Of a DNA stretch of 64,000 nucleotides, positions 8,673 to 17,220 are shown in pieces (positions within the stretch are counted from its first letter, which is position 1; each line of letters begins with the position of its first letter). Position numbers and translations under genes: made by a program. Under the pieces are notes generated by a model. That model did no database searches and was not told the origin of the DNA. It saw only the letters and a list, made by a program, of their open reading frames with translations. The DNA comes from RUG11894 sp964344335 (lineage in GTDB: Bacteria; Bacillota; Clostridia; Peptostreptococcales; Anaerovoracaceae). The DNA lies in the NCBI GenBank assembly GCA_964344335.1, contig CAYFMW010000001.1, positions 65,464 through 129,463 of the forward strand, given 5' to 3'.

Positions 8673-10044
8673 CTTCCTTAAGCTCCTTCTTCAATATTCT
8701 CAGGGCGATATCGGGCTCATACTGCGACAGCAGTCCCATCGCCGTCAATATGTAGCTCCTGTCCACCCACACCTTCGCATCCTTGGGCCTAAGAGAGTAT
8801 GGGTCCTTAGGGTCCCATAGGGCCGCGGAGGCTATATCCGTAGTCTTTATGCTGTTAATAAGTGATCCCCCCGTCACCACTATCTGATGTATATTCCTCA
8901 GATCCTTGCCCGTCTGCATGTATACTCGTCCGTGCATCGTATAGACTTCCTCGAACTTGCCCGCATGGCGGGTTACGGCGGTCTTGATGGCGCCGCTTGC
9001 GAGAGCGAAGTCCAGATTTCTCATCTCGTCGTCCGCGGGGATAAGCTCCGTGTGCCTGGATAGAAGATCTATCAGTTCCTCGCAGCGCTCGGGTTTTATT
9101 CCGCTGAGCTTTGAAATGTAGCTTATACCGACGGCATCCAGTATGCCGTGGATGCTGTAGCGCATTCCGATGTCTCCTTCGACGGTGCGCTTCACATGCG
9201 GTTCGGGAAGTCCCTTGTACACGGTCTGGTCATCCGTCGGCATGCCCTCACAGACCGAGTAGATGTCCGTGGTCGCGCCGCCCACATCCATGGCCAGAAG
9301 TTCGCCTATGCCCGGTTCATTCTCGCTGCCGTCCGAGAGAAGTTTTACGGCTTCCAGAACGGCGGAGGGGGTGGGCATAGCGATATTGTCCATCAGTTCC
9401 TGCGCCTTCGTGTAGCCCTTTGCCTCGATTATGCGCTTTAAGAAAATTTCTCTAATCTTCTTTTGTATGGGAACTATGTTCAGTTCTCCGAAGCGCGGCA
9501 TAACATTTTCGCAGACATGGATTTCGCGGCCTTCGAGCCTTCGCCGGCATTCAGCTACGGCGCTGCGGTTGCCGGCTATGACGATTGGGAAATCCGTCTT
9601 GCAAGTTGCGAGCATTCCGGCGTTGTGTATTATGCACTCCTTGTTTCCTCCGTCGGTTCCGCCGACCAGGAGAAATATATCGGGGTGCTCTTTATCGATG
9701 TCCTCTATGTCGTCTTCGGTGAGTTCAAAGGAGTACACGGCGCGCAGTTTGGCTCCCGCTCCGAGCGATGCGAGTTTCGCCGCCTCGGCTGTAAGCTCCG
9801 GGACCAGGCCGCTGGCTATCATTCGCAGTCCTCCCGCAGCCGACGAGCAGGCGTAGCGTGCCGTAAAATCGAGGTCGCCGACTCTCGTCTTAAGCATCCT
9901 GACCGCCTTGTCCAGTCCCACGCCTATATCGGTCTGCACCGTCGTCCAGGACTGAGCCGTCCCGAGAAGCTCTTCGCTGTCCAAATCCACGGCCGCGACT
10001 TTCGTATATGTACTTCCGAAGTCAACTAATAGTACGGGTTTCAT
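8641..10044 (-). CDS. mutL: Glutamate mutase reactivase / accessory protein MutL
   Basis: An ASKHA-fold ATPase of the GlmL/MutL family, thought to reactivate glutamate mutase by exchanging damaged cobalamin. It is not the DNA mismatch-repair MutL. The 467 aa start with VDFGSTYTKVAAVD (phosphate-1 loop) and contain DVGGATTDIYSV (phosphate-2) near the middle and VTGGSLINS (adenosine loop) near the C-terminus. It lies between glmS (5-nt gap) and glmE (overlap), the same order as in Clostridium tetanomorphum and C. cochlearium. Confidence 0.95.
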   Translation of the reverse strand: MKPVLLVDFGSTYTKVAAVDLDSEELLGTAQSWTTVQTDIGVGLDKAVRMLKTRVGDLDFTARYACSSAAGGLRMIASGLVPELTAEAAKLASLGAGAKLRAVYSFELTEDDIEDIDKEHPDIFLLVGGTDGGNKECIIHNAGMLATCKTDFPIVIAGNRSAVAECRRRLEGREIHVCENVMPRFGELNIVPIQKKIREIFLKRIIEAKGYTKAQELMDNIAMPTPSAVLEAVKLLSDGSENEPGIGELLAMDVGGATTDIYSVCEGMPTDDQTVYKGLPEPHVKRTVEGDIGMRYSIHGILDAVGISYISKLSGIKPERCEELIDLLSRHTELIPADDEMRNLDFALASGAIKTAVTRHAGKFEEVYTMHGRVYMQTGKDLRNIHQIVVTGGSLINSIKTTDIASAALWDPKDPYSLRPKDAKVWVDRSYILTAMGLLSQYEPDIALRILKKELKEDGYAKQENPS

Positions 10045-10049
10045 GGCTC

Positions 10050-10463
10050 TTACTCCATGTTTAGGTCTTCCTTGAGCGCGGCCACCGTTACCAGCGGATC
10101 GGTGCCGGGCGGGAAGGCCCTGTCGAAGCCCATATCCTTAAAGCGCTTTTCAACATCAGAGAATTCGTGTTTACCTATTACGATGTTTCCGCCCGCGTAC
10201 AGGAGTACATCCTTCAGTCCGGCTTCATCGCACTTCTCCCGCAGGCCCCGGCAATCCAGTTCGCCCTGGCCGTAGAGGGAGGATACCAGTATGGCGTCGG
10301 CGTTCGTCTCGATGGCCGCCGCGATAAACTCCTCCTGGCTGACCATAACGCCGAGGTTGACGACATTGAATCCCGCATCCTGGAAGATGAGGTTCATTAT
10401 CGAAATTCCCACAGCGTGCACATCCGCGCCGATAACGCCTATCACCAGCGTTTTCTTTTCCAT
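10050..10463 (-). CDS. glmS: Glutamate mutase sigma subunit (cobalamin-binding)
   Basis: GlmS binds adenosylcobalamin base-off/His-on and pairs with GlmE. With the start at 10463 the protein is 137 aa, the usual length. The cobalamin motif DxHxxG then falls at Asp14, His16 and Gly19, as in characterised GlmS. The frame is open further upstream to 10514, but those 17 residues are not like the family, and GGAAGGA lies just before the chosen ATG. It is the first gene of the minus-strand operon. This is not glucosamine-6-phosphate synthase, which shares the gene symbol. Confidence 0.96.
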   Translation of the reverse strand: MEKKTLVIGVIGADVHAVGISIMNLIFQDAGFNVVNLGVMVSQEEFIAAAIETNADAILVSSLYGQGELDCRGLREKCDEAGLKDVLLYAGGNIVIGKHEFSDVEKRFKDMGFDRAFPPGTDPLVTVAALKEDLNME

Positions 10464-10624
10464 TCTTCCTTCCACCTGTTCCTCATATGAATTTGCTGAA
10501 ACCTTCGTCCTCACGGAGATGCTCCGAAGTTCCGAAAGTTTCGACTGCCCTCAAACAATTTTTAACGACCGAAAATCGGCCGCTTTCAAAATTTTCTGAA
10601 AAGGCGAATTTGTACTATATCAAT

Positions 10625-10653
10625 ATCCTAAATTGTTATATAATAAATTGCAA
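10625..10653 (-). promoter_or_regulatory. Possible promoter of the glmS-mutL-glmE-mal operon
   Basis: On the minus strand there is TTGCAA, 17 nt, then TAGGAT, about 160 nt before the glmS start. The -10 match is only fair. Just downstream on the same strand lies an imperfect copy (TTGATATAGTACAA, 10610-10623 reversed) of the operator-like sequence near the regulator gene. No cobalamin riboswitch is visible in the 310-bp intergenic region 10464-10773. Confidence 0.35.
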
Positions 10654-10749
10654 GAGACAAAAGCGGCGAAGGGCACAAAAAAGTTTGAAAAATGTAAAGT
10701 CAGCATATAAAAGCACTTTTGAATGGTGACATGCGGACAATTAAAACAA

Positions 10750-10764
10750 TTGTACCTGATACAA
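10750..10764. promoter_or_regulatory. Operator-like palindrome before the GntR-type gene
   Basis: TTGTA-CCTGA-TACAA is a perfect inverted repeat with a 5-nt spacer. It overlaps the ribosome binding site of the regulator gene, whose ATG is 10 nt further on. The position fits autorepression. An imperfect relative lies at 10610-10623, beside the possible promoter of the divergent glutamate mutase operon. Confidence 0.5.
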
Positions 10765-10773
10765 GGAGATATC

Positions 10774-11745
10774 ATGAATATCAAAATTGACACTGAACTG
10801 AGCCTCCCGATTTACAGACAGATTTCCAACAGCATCACCGCGGACATAAAGAGCGGGCAGATGCAGGCCGGTACAAAGCTCCCGACCGTTAGAGAGCTTG
10901 CGGACAGCCTCAATGTGGCCAGAGGTACGGTAAAGAGGGCTTACGACGAGTTGGAAAAGAGCGGGATAATAAGTAAGTCAAGAGGCCGGGGCAGCTTCGT
11001 TTCGCATACGGAACAGAGCAGCGAGAGCAGAAAAGAGAAGGCCATGCAGGCCATCGACGGCATGCTCGACACCCTGGAGAGCCTTAAGTTCAGCCCCGGG
11101 GAGGTTTCAATATTTCTCGATCTTAAAATGCGCCAGCGCGTTCAGCGCGACTATGTTGTCAGCATCGCTGCGGTTGAATGCTGCATAGAGACTCAGTTGA
11201 TGCTGCGGCAGAGCCTGCAGAAGCTCGAGGGCGTGGATGTGCTTAAGAGCGATCTCTACGAGATGCTTGCGGACCCGGAGACCTTCCACGGAAGCACGGA
11301 CCTGGTGGTTACCAGCAGCTCTCATTTCGAGCAGGTTGCGCCGCTTGCCCCCTCGGGCAAGGTGATGCAGGCAGCCATGGAGCTCACTCCGGCGAGCATC
11401 GCTGCCATTTCCAGGCTGGGGCGCGGCAGGATAGGAGTGCTCGCAAGGAGCGAAAAGTTCGCGGCTCTTGCGGCGTCGGCGCTGGGGAAGTACGCATCCT
11501 CGGCTCAAGTTGTGGTAAGCAAGGTTACAGGGGACGGAAGTCCTCTGGATGCATTGCTGGGCAATATAGATATACTGGCGCTGCCCGCCGGCTTTTATAA
11601 TATCTGCAGCGCGCGGGACGAACAGCTGATAAAATCCTTTGCGCGCGAGCACAGCGTAGTGGAGATAGCCTACCGGGTAGACGAGGGCTCCATGCTCTAC
11701 ATAAGCGGCCAGGTAAAAGCCCTGCAGCTTAGGAAGCGCAGGTAG
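10774..11745 (+). CDS. GntR-family (YtrA-like) regulator with an unusual C-terminal domain
   Basis: Residues about 8-80 form a GntR winged helix: LPIYRQISNSITADIKSG, LPTVRELADSLNVARGTVKR, then a GRGSFV wing. The remaining 240 residues match neither an aminotransferase nor a UTRA domain that I recognise. Alternating hydrophobic strands and helices (VVTSSSHFEQV, GRIGVLARS, VVVSKVTGDG, DILALPAGF) suggest a two-lobed ligand-binding fold. The start at 10774 is preferred over an upstream in-frame codon because AAGGAG lies at the right distance. The gene is divergent from the glutamate mutase operon and has a palindrome over its own RBS. Control of glutamate fermentation is an inference. Confidence 0.85.
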   Translation: MNIKIDTELSLPIYRQISNSITADIKSGQMQAGTKLPTVRELADSLNVARGTVKRAYDELEKSGIISKSRGRGSFVSHTEQSSESRKEKAMQAIDGMLDTLESLKFSPGEVSIFLDLKMRQRVQRDYVVSIAAVECCIETQLMLRQSLQKLEGVDVLKSDLYEMLADPETFHGSTDLVVTSSSHFEQVAPLAPSGKVMQAAMELTPASIAAISRLGRGRIGVLARSEKFAALAASALGKYASSAQVVVSKVTGDGSPLDALLGNIDILALPAGFYNICSARDEQLIKSFAREHSVVEIAYRVDEGSMLYISGQVKALQLRKRR

Positions 11746-12098
11746 CCGTAGCTACTGGACTTGGAAATTACTTCAGCCGTTTAATTTGTTTTACGGAGAA
11801 AAACAGAGTAATGAATTAATGAACGCGAAACAATGCAAGAAGTTTATAGTAAAGGGCATGATAAACCCTTGATGATTATAGGGTTTTGAACATAGTAGGA
11901 ACTATTTAAAGACAGATAATGTTTAATAAGCAGTACTCGTGATACAAAAACAAGCCGATGATGCGGGCATTTAGCTTTTAATCATCGGCTTTGTATTTCA
12001 GCGGTTTTCGATATTTGAGAACAGGGATAATATTCTATTGCAAATTAACCAATTTTTCCCCTAGCACTTAGTTTAGAAAAAGTGAAAATATTTTAAAG
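11746..12098. other. Gene-free stretch containing one terminator
   Basis: About 350 bp of A/T-rich sequence with no supported gene. At 11952-11991 an 11-bp stem (AAGCCGATGAT / ATCATCGGCTT) with an 18-nt loop is followed by TGTATTT. It is the likely terminator for the regulator gene, although about 200 nt from its stop codon. Confidence 0.6.
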
Positions 12099-12443
12099 TC
12101 AGTTCTTCTTGCTATCTTGAAAGCTCTGGTTCCTTTTGTGTCGTAGAATTCCGAACAGGCAAGGTGCGATATATAAGAATATTATAAGAAGAATAAAGCT
12201 GACACTGGCGCCAAAACCTGCGCCGTTTAGAATAGCTGTAGCAATGTTGTAAACTGCGTCTCCGGCCACGGGAACCATAACCATAATTCCACCTTCCGCC
12301 CAGCCGCTCAAAACACCCATTATGCCAGTAGCGGATAGAATTGCACCGACGACCATGCCAAAGGCTAGGAGCCATGGAACAGAAATCTTTCCTTTCGTTA
12401 TACGGAAGAGGAATTGCCAGATACTCTTGAGGTGCCTCCTCAC
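12099..12443 (-). CDS. Small hydrophobic protein of unknown function
   Basis: I do not recognise this protein. The frame encodes up to 114 aa from a GTG. A Met at residue 29 is an alternative start. Two or three membrane segments are likely (about 22-45, 50-65 and 78-102), with a basic, polar C-terminal tail. The upstream part overlaps, in another frame, a remnant of a hydroxyacyl-CoA dehydrogenase. The region is A/T-rich and looks degraded, so this may be the surviving end of a larger membrane protein. No good ribosome binding site fits the GTG. Confidence 0.4.
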   Translation of the reverse strand: MRRHLKSIWQFLFRITKGKISVPWLLAFGMVVGAILSATGIMGVLSGWAEGGIMVMVPVAGDAVYNIATAILNGAGFGASVSFILLIIFLYIAPCLFGILRHKRNQSFQDSKKN

Positions 12444-12591
12444 TTTTAACCACTTCTACTAAGGGGATTAATTGAGGGGGTGAGTACCAATGGCAAATGA
12501 GTTGCTGAGGCAACAAATTTTTAGGTACGATTTCGAATATGTTCAATGCCGAAGTGTTGGAAGCTACAATAACATCGTCCAACAAAAGATT
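12424..12591 (-). pseudogene. Remnant of a 3-hydroxyacyl-CoA dehydrogenase gene
   Basis: In one minus-strand frame about 56 residues carry family signatures: VIVASNTSALNIFEI and HWYSPPQLIPLVEVVKSEE. These match the central part of the NAD-binding domain of 3-hydroxyacyl-CoA dehydrogenases (ASNTS, then HWFNPP and LIPLVEVV). The N-terminal Rossmann GxGxxG part and the whole C-terminal domain are missing. Flanking residues in the same frame are unrelated. It is therefore a broken fragment and not a working enzyme. Confidence 0.65.
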
Positions 12592-12901
12592 TGCCAGTTC
12601 GATATATAACGCTTCCTTATGAAGTGTATTTCGTTCGATCCTCTGTTTGTTGGAGTTGGAGTATCTATGGCTCTTTGTATACTTGGGTGGTTTGCAAATA
12701 ATAATTATAAGCAACCAAAAGCAGAATGACCTCATATTTATTATGAATTGATTAGTAGTCAAAAATTACAATCTACAATATAATATTCAAAATAAAGAGT
12801 ATTGACTTTCAAACACAGGTAAATACGACCCAAGAGATCTGTTCACATTTAGAAAAGGTAATTTAAGTTGGGAGGTATTGAAGCTTTTACAATTCATAAT
12901 T

Positions 12902-12918
12902 CGCCGCTGAAGGCGGCG
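12902..12918. other. GC-rich hairpin just before the peroxiredoxin RBS
   Basis: CGCCGC-TGAAG-GCGGCG is a 6-bp perfect stem ending 2 nt before the CGGAGG ribosome binding site of the peroxiredoxin gene. It lacks a T-run. It might influence translation start or mark an mRNA 5' end. No function is shown. Confidence 0.3.
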
Positions 12919-12932
12919 GAACGGAGGTAAAG

Positions 12933-13391
12933 ATGTTAAAAGAAGGAACCAAGGCGCCGGATTTTGCGCTCAAGGACAAGGATGGCAACACGGTAAAGCT
13001 GTCGGATTTTGCGGGAAAGAAAGTCGTTGTGTATTTTTATCCGAAGGACAATACGCCCGGCTGTACCAGGCAGGCCTGCGCATTTGCCGGAGTTTACGAT
13101 GTCTATAAAGAAGCAGGAGTGGAAGTGATCGGCATAAGCAAGGACTCGGAAGCTTCTCACCGCAAGTTCGCCGATAAATATGAACTCCCCTTCCTGCTTC
13201 TATCCGACCCGGAATTGGAAGCCATCAAGGCTTACGATGTGTGGCAGGAAAAGAATATGTACGGCAAGAAGACAATGGGAGTCGTCCGCAGCACTTACAT
13301 CGTCGACGAAAGCGGCATAATAGAAAAAGCGATGCCGAAAGTAAAGCCCGACACAAATGCTGCGGAAATACTGGAATATCTGGGATTATAA
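12933..13391 (+). CDS. bcp: Thioredoxin-dependent thiol peroxidase (Bcp/PrxQ peroxiredoxin)
   Basis: A 152-aa cytoplasmic peroxiredoxin that reduces hydrogen peroxide and alkyl hydroperoxides. YFYPKDNTPGCTRQACAF gives the peroxidatic Cys44 and the resolving Cys49, five residues apart as in atypical two-Cys Bcp/PrxQ enzymes. The catalytic Cys codon is TGC, so this is not one of the selenocysteine peroxiredoxins seen in some amino-acid fermenters. A strong CGGAGG precedes the ATG. It converges with the next gene, the stop codons being 3 nt apart. Confidence 0.95.
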   Translation: MLKEGTKAPDFALKDKDGNTVKLSDFAGKKVVVYFYPKDNTPGCTRQACAFAGVYDVYKEAGVEVIGISKDSEASHRKFADKYELPFLLLSDPELEAIKAYDVWQEKNMYGKKTMGVVRSTYIVDESGIIEKAMPKVKPDTNAAEILEYLGL

Positions 13392-13394
13392 ATC

Positions 13395-13895
13395 TTAGAG
13401 ATTTTTTGACAGATACTCTATGGAGATAACCTTATCCTGGGAGATTATGAAATGCAGGGTGCAGTTGCCCTTGTGGTATTTGACACCGCCCATATGCTCT
13501 TCACCTTTCCCGTAAAGTTCCTCCACTTGAGCTTTGCTGCAACCGATGTAGGCACCCTCCGGGGTGCTTACGCTGTCGTCGGTGAGGGTGATGCAGCTTA
13601 TAAGATCGCGATCCGCTTCGGGACGGGTTGTAATAACGAAGCTCGCGTAGGTGTAGACCTTGTCCTGACCGTCGAAGGCGCAGGAATCGGCTCCGTAGTA
13701 TTTAACCGGTTCGCCCAGCCTCTCAAAAACCGGGTCCATATCCATGTCCACCGTTATGTTGTATCCGTCTTCGGCTTCGAAGACGAATTCGTCGACCTCC
13801 TTGGCAACATCTGCGGCAGGCTTATCGCCGCCTCCGCATGCGCCCAGGGTCAGCATCAATATCAGTGTGATAATCAGGAATATCTTGCTTTTCAT
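13395..13895 (-). CDS. Small lipoprotein of unknown function
   Basis: A 166-aa precursor. The signal peptide MKSKIFLIITLILMLTLGAC has a lipobox (LGAC) with Cys20 as the lipidated residue. An upstream in-frame ATG at 13931 would add 12 charged residues and is less likely. The mature part has about 145 residues and three further Cys. Its pattern VFERLGEPVKYYGADSCAFDG...VYTYASF resembles small extracellular lipoproteins of Clostridia, with a GYNITVDMDMD strand at the front. Function unknown. It may be co-transcribed with the transglutaminase-like gene 82 nt upstream. Confidence 0.8.
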   Translation of the reverse strand: MKSKIFLIITLILMLTLGACGGGDKPAADVAKEVDEFVFEAEDGYNITVDMDMDPVFERLGEPVKYYGADSCAFDGQDKVYTYASFVITTRPEADRDLISCITLTDDSVSTPEGAYIGCSKAQVEELYGKGEEHMGGVKYHKGNCTLHFIISQDKVISIEYLSKNL

Positions 13896-13977
13896 CTGTT
13901 CTTTGCCTTTCTTCGGAAAGTTTATCTTCAATAGCCTCTATACGCCTATCGGGTATATAAATTTATGCTTAACATAA

Positions 13978-15150
13978 TCAGTCCCAGGTGCTGGGGTCGT
14001 AGGGGTTGTATTCGCCCGGTTCGTAGCTTTGCGGACCTTCCTGTCCTGGCGAATCGCCCGCATCTGGATTTGCGGGATCGCTCGGTGTCGGATTTTCCGG
14101 CGGGTTTGCCGGGGTTGCGGTCGAGGGATCCGTCGCGGGGGGATCATTCGGATTAGCTGTGCCCGAAGTGTCCGTTGCCGGGTCTGCGCTCTGTTCCGTA
14201 GGAGTTCCCTCTACCTTGACCGGGCAGGCATCGTAGTCGTATACATAGTAGTTCTTGAGGACGCTCTTGCAGCGTTCGGTGTATTCCCTGGCCTGAGCCT
14301 CGGTAATCAGGAAGGATTTTATCGGATAGCCCGAAGGATGCGGGCAGGCGTCGAAGTGATGGTAACCTTCGCCTACATCCACCAGATTCCAGTAGTGATC
14401 CGTCGTGCCTCCCGCACGCTCCACATCCACATTGGGGATTCCGGCCCTCGTCAGCAGGGCCTTCGAGCAGGCATAGTAGTTGTAGCAGTCGCCTTTGCCG
14501 GTCATGAAGCCGACATATGCGCCTATCAGCCAGTTTGTCTTATCCGAGGTTCCGATGTACTTGACATGGCCGTACACATAGTCGTAGATTGCCGAGGCCT
14601 TGCTGCGCTTGCTCATATCCGGCTTTATAATTTCGGAAAGTATTTTATCCGAAAGCTCATTTATATATTCCTCGCTTAGGATTACAGGTTCCGCCATAAA
14701 GGAGGAATCGAAAAATTCGCTCTCCAGTTGGTTGTTGCCCTCTGAGCTCCCTGCTTCCGGGGGCTGTTCGACGGCTTCCGTAACCGTGAGCTTAACCGTT
14801 ACGCTGCTTTCGTTGCCGCTGCTGTCCTTCGCTGTATATATAACATCGTAGACTCCGGGAGTGTAGAGGTTAACACCGCTTGCGTCGACGCTCAGAGTCG
14901 GCGATTCGTCTTTATCGTCCGTTACGCTAACCCCGTTTCTGTAGGACACGCGCGAGCCCTGCTCGATGCTCAGATCGACGGCTCCGTGGATTTGCGGAGG
15001 GGTGGTGTCCTTGTCGGGGGTTTTCTTGACAAATATAATAACGGCAGCAACAAAAACCGTTATAAATAAAAGTACCAGTCCTGTGACCGTCCTCGCCTTA
15101 CTCCTTGTTTTTGCAGCAGCCTTCTTGCGATTTTCTCGTTTGTACGCCAT
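13978..15150 (-). CDS. Membrane-anchored transglutaminase-like protein with an Ig-like domain
   Basis: A 390-aa extracytoplasmic protein. The start at 15150 is chosen because AGAGG lies 9 nt before it. Residues 1-20 are basic and 22-41 are one membrane helix. An Ig-like/HYR-type domain follows (about 50-125, DTTPPQIHG to VTVKLTV). A transglutaminase-like cysteine-protease domain follows at about 160-300, with a visible triad: Cys222 in GKGDCYNYYA, His252 in TTDHYWNLV and Asp267 in HHFDACPH. The last 90 residues are a Pro/Asp/Thr-rich tail. Such proteins act on the cell wall or on surface proteins as hydrolases or cross-linkers. The substrate is unknown. Confidence 0.85.
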   Translation of the reverse strand: MAYKRENRKKAAAKTRSKARTVTGLVLLFITVFVAAVIIFVKKTPDKDTTPPQIHGAVDLSIEQGSRVSYRNGVSVTDDKDESPTLSVDASGVNLYTPGVYDVIYTAKDSSGNESSVTVKLTVTEAVEQPPEAGSSEGNNQLESEFFDSSFMAEPVILSEEYINELSDKILSEIIKPDMSKRSKASAIYDYVYGHVKYIGTSDKTNWLIGAYVGFMTGKGDCYNYYACSKALLTRAGIPNVDVERAGGTTDHYWNLVDVGEGYHHFDACPHPSGYPIKSFLITEAQAREYTERCKSVLKNYYVYDYDACPVKVEGTPTEQSADPATDTSGTANPNDPPATDPSTATPANPPENPTPSDPANPDAGDSPGQEGPQSYEPGEYNPYDPSTWD

Positions 15151-15279
15151 TAAACAGACCTCTTTGCAGATTTCTCGCTTATTCCTATTGCCTTTTGATA
15201 TTAAGATATTTATCATATTCCGCCCTTTTTGTAAAGAGAGGCCGAGGCCTAATGCTTAGGATTTCAAGCCTTCGCTAAC

Positions 15280-15308
15280 TTTACAAGGGACTCGTTAAAT
15301 GATATAAT
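15280..15308 (+). promoter_or_regulatory. Sigma-A promoter of the carrier protein/MBOAT/SGNH operon
   Basis: TTTACA, a 17-nt spacer and a perfect TATAAT end 62 nt before the first ATG. Confidence 0.75.
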
Positions 15309-15370
15309 TCATAAGACTAAAGAATAATTATGCATCAATAATTCAGAAGTCATTTTTAAAGAGGTCGAAC

Positions 15371-15607
15371 ATGGATGTAAGAACGGAATTGAAGGAAATG
15401 TTGCTCGATATATACTCGGATGTCGATTTTGATAACGAGCAAAATCTTGTAGACGAGGGTGTACTCGATTCAATGGATATAGTCAATCTGGTTACGGAGA
15501 TCAACGATAACTTCGACATCAGCATCGGTGCGAAGGACATGATTCCCGATAATTTCAATTCTCTGGAGGCTACGACCGCCCTGGTTCAAAAGCTCATAGA
15601 CGAATAA
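15371..15607 (+). CDS. Acyl carrier protein (DltC-like)
   Basis: A 78-aa acidic four-helix carrier protein. Ser34 in DEGVLDSMDI is the 4'-phosphopantetheine attachment site. DltC-type carriers share the LDSM motif. It is the first of three genes with 18-nt and 2-nt gaps, followed by an MBOAT acyltransferase and an SGNH-like protein. The set parallels dltC-dltB-dltD, but no DltA-type adenylating ligase is nearby. The acyl group it carries is therefore unknown: D-alanine loaded by a distant ligase, or a fatty or acetyl group. Confidence 0.88.
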   Translation: MDVRTELKEMLLDIYSDVDFDNEQNLVDEGVLDSMDIVNLVTEINDNFDISIGAKDMIPDNFNSLEATTALVQKLIDE

Positions 15608-15625
15608 TAAGGAGTTCGACAGCTT

Positions 15626-17218
15626 ATGCTATTTACTTCCTATAGTTTCATAGGCTTTTTGGCCGTGCTGTTTTTGCTGTACTATACAATTCCGACCAAG
15701 TACCGTAAAGCGCTGCTTCTAGTCGCAAACTTCTGTTTTTATTATATAGCGGACCCGAGATATATCCTATTTATAGCAGCGACCATTCTCAGCATCTGGT
15801 ATGCGGGTATGCGCATAGGCGATAATTGGCTCGCGCAGGAGCGCGGCCTTGCGGAGATGGATTTTCCCGACAGGGATGCCAAGAAGGCCTACAGGGAGGC
15901 TCAAAAGAAAATCCGCAAGCGCTGGATGCTCGCCGCCCTGCTGTTCAACCTCGGAATTATGGCCGTCATAAAGTACACGAACTTCGTCATCTACAATGTC
16001 AATGGAATTCTGAGCGCATCCGGCAGCACGCAGCAACTTTCCTTTGTGAATATAATAATGCCCATGGGCATATCTTTTTATACATTCCAGGCTCTATCGT
16101 ATCTCTTCGATGTAAATCGCGGGACCTGCCAGGCCGAGCGCAGCCTGCCTCGCTTTGCCCTCTTCGTTTCCTTCTTCCCGCAGCTTGTACAGGGGCCGAT
16201 AAGCCGCTATCCCGATCTTTCGCAGACGCTGTATAACGAGGAGCCTTTCGACATGAAGAACCTCTCCTTCGGCCTTCAGCGCATGCTTTGGGGATATTTC
16301 AAGAAATTGCTCGTCGCGGACAGAATGCTGGCACTGGTGCGCACCGTCACCGGCGATCCTTCAACATACCACGGCTCTTATGCGCTTGTGGCCATGCTTT
16401 TCTACAGCATCGGACTATACGCCGATTTTACGGGCGGGATAGATATAACGATAGGCGTCGCCGAGTGCCTCGGGATAAAGCTTCAGGAGAACTTCAATCT
16501 GCCGTATTTTTCGGACTCCCTCGCAGAGTTCTGGAGGAGATGGCATATGACCATGAGCTCCTGGTTTAGGGAGTATATGTTCTTTCCGCTTTCCACATCC
16601 CGGCAGATGGGACGCTTTGCGAAGTTTGTCAAAACCCATTTCGGAAACGCGCTCGGAAAGCGTCTGCCGCTGTATCTGTCGTCCTTCATAGTCTGGTTTG
16701 CTACGGGTATCTGGCACGGTGCGAGCTGGAACTTTATATTCTGGGGCCTTGCCAACTGGGCAATCCTGATGGTTTCCCAGGAGCTGGAAGGATTTTATTC
16801 AGGCATGCGCGAGCGCTACGCGTTTTTCAGGACCTCGGCTTTCAAGGTTATAGCCGTAATCAGAACTTTTCTGTTGCTGAGCCTCCTCAATTTTATCGAC
16901 TGCTACCTAAATATTATTCATATGTTTAAAACCTTCTTCTCCATCTTTACGACGAGCAATTATCATTTGCTCTTCGACGGCTCCATGCTCAAGCTTGGCA
17001 TGAGCGGCCCGGATTTCATAGCGGCCCTGGCGGGTTCTCTGGTGATGCTTGCGGTGGGTCTCATGCAGGTTAAGGGCGGCAGCATTCGCGAGAGGGTTGC
17101 GCAAAAGTCGCCGGCTTTCAGACTTGTATTTTGGTACGGAATGTTTTTAATAGTGTTAGTTTTCGGAGCCTACGGAGTGGGCTACGATGCGAGTCAGTTC
17201 GTATATAATCAATTTTAG
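15626..17218 (+). CDS. MBOAT family membrane-bound O-acyltransferase (DltB/AlgI-like)
   Basis: A 530-aa polytopic membrane protein that would move an acyl group across the membrane onto a surface polymer. The N-terminal SFIGFLAVLFLLYYTIP and MGISFYTFQALSYLFDV are typical of the AlgI/DltB branch. The catalytic His sits in TGIWHGASWNFIFWG near residue 363. RWHMTMSSWFREYMFFPL is the conserved cytoplasmic loop. At 530 aa it is longer than DltB (about 400) and closer to AlgI/PatA. It lies between the carrier protein and an SGNH-like partner gene that begins 2 nt after its stop. Confidence 0.93.
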   Translation: MLFTSYSFIGFLAVLFLLYYTIPTKYRKALLLVANFCFYYIADPRYILFIAATILSIWYAGMRIGDNWLAQERGLAEMDFPDRDAKKAYREAQKKIRKRWMLAALLFNLGIMAVIKYTNFVIYNVNGILSASGSTQQLSFVNIIMPMGISFYTFQALSYLFDVNRGTCQAERSLPRFALFVSFFPQLVQGPISRYPDLSQTLYNEEPFDMKNLSFGLQRMLWGYFKKLLVADRMLALVRTVTGDPSTYHGSYALVAMLFYSIGLYADFTGGIDITIGVAECLGIKLQENFNLPYFSDSLAEFWRRWHMTMSSWFREYMFFPLSTSRQMGRFAKFVKTHFGNALGKRLPLYLSSFIVWFATGIWHGASWNFIFWGLANWAILMVSQELEGFYSGMRERYAFFRTSAFKVIAVIRTFLLLSLLNFIDCYLNIIHMFKTFFSIFTTSNYHLLFDGSMLKLGMSGPDFIAALAGSLVMLAVGLMQVKGGSIRERVAQKSPAFRLVFWYGMFLIVLVFGAYGVGYDASQFVYNQF

Positions 17219-17220
17219 AT

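Noticed and set aside
8641..10044. DNA mismatch repair MutL
   Set aside because: It has ASKHA ATPase loops and lies between glutamate mutase genes. It lacks the GHKL ATPase motifs of repair MutL.
10050..10463. Glucosamine-6-phosphate synthase for the gene named glmS
   Set aside because: The protein is 137 aa with a DxHxxG cobalamin motif and has no amidotransferase domain.
10464..10773. Cobalamin riboswitch before the glutamate mutase operon
   Set aside because: No B12-box-like conserved sequence is visible and the space is short.
12933..13391. Selenocysteine peroxiredoxin
   Set aside because: The peroxidatic residue is encoded by TGC, and no in-frame TGA is present.
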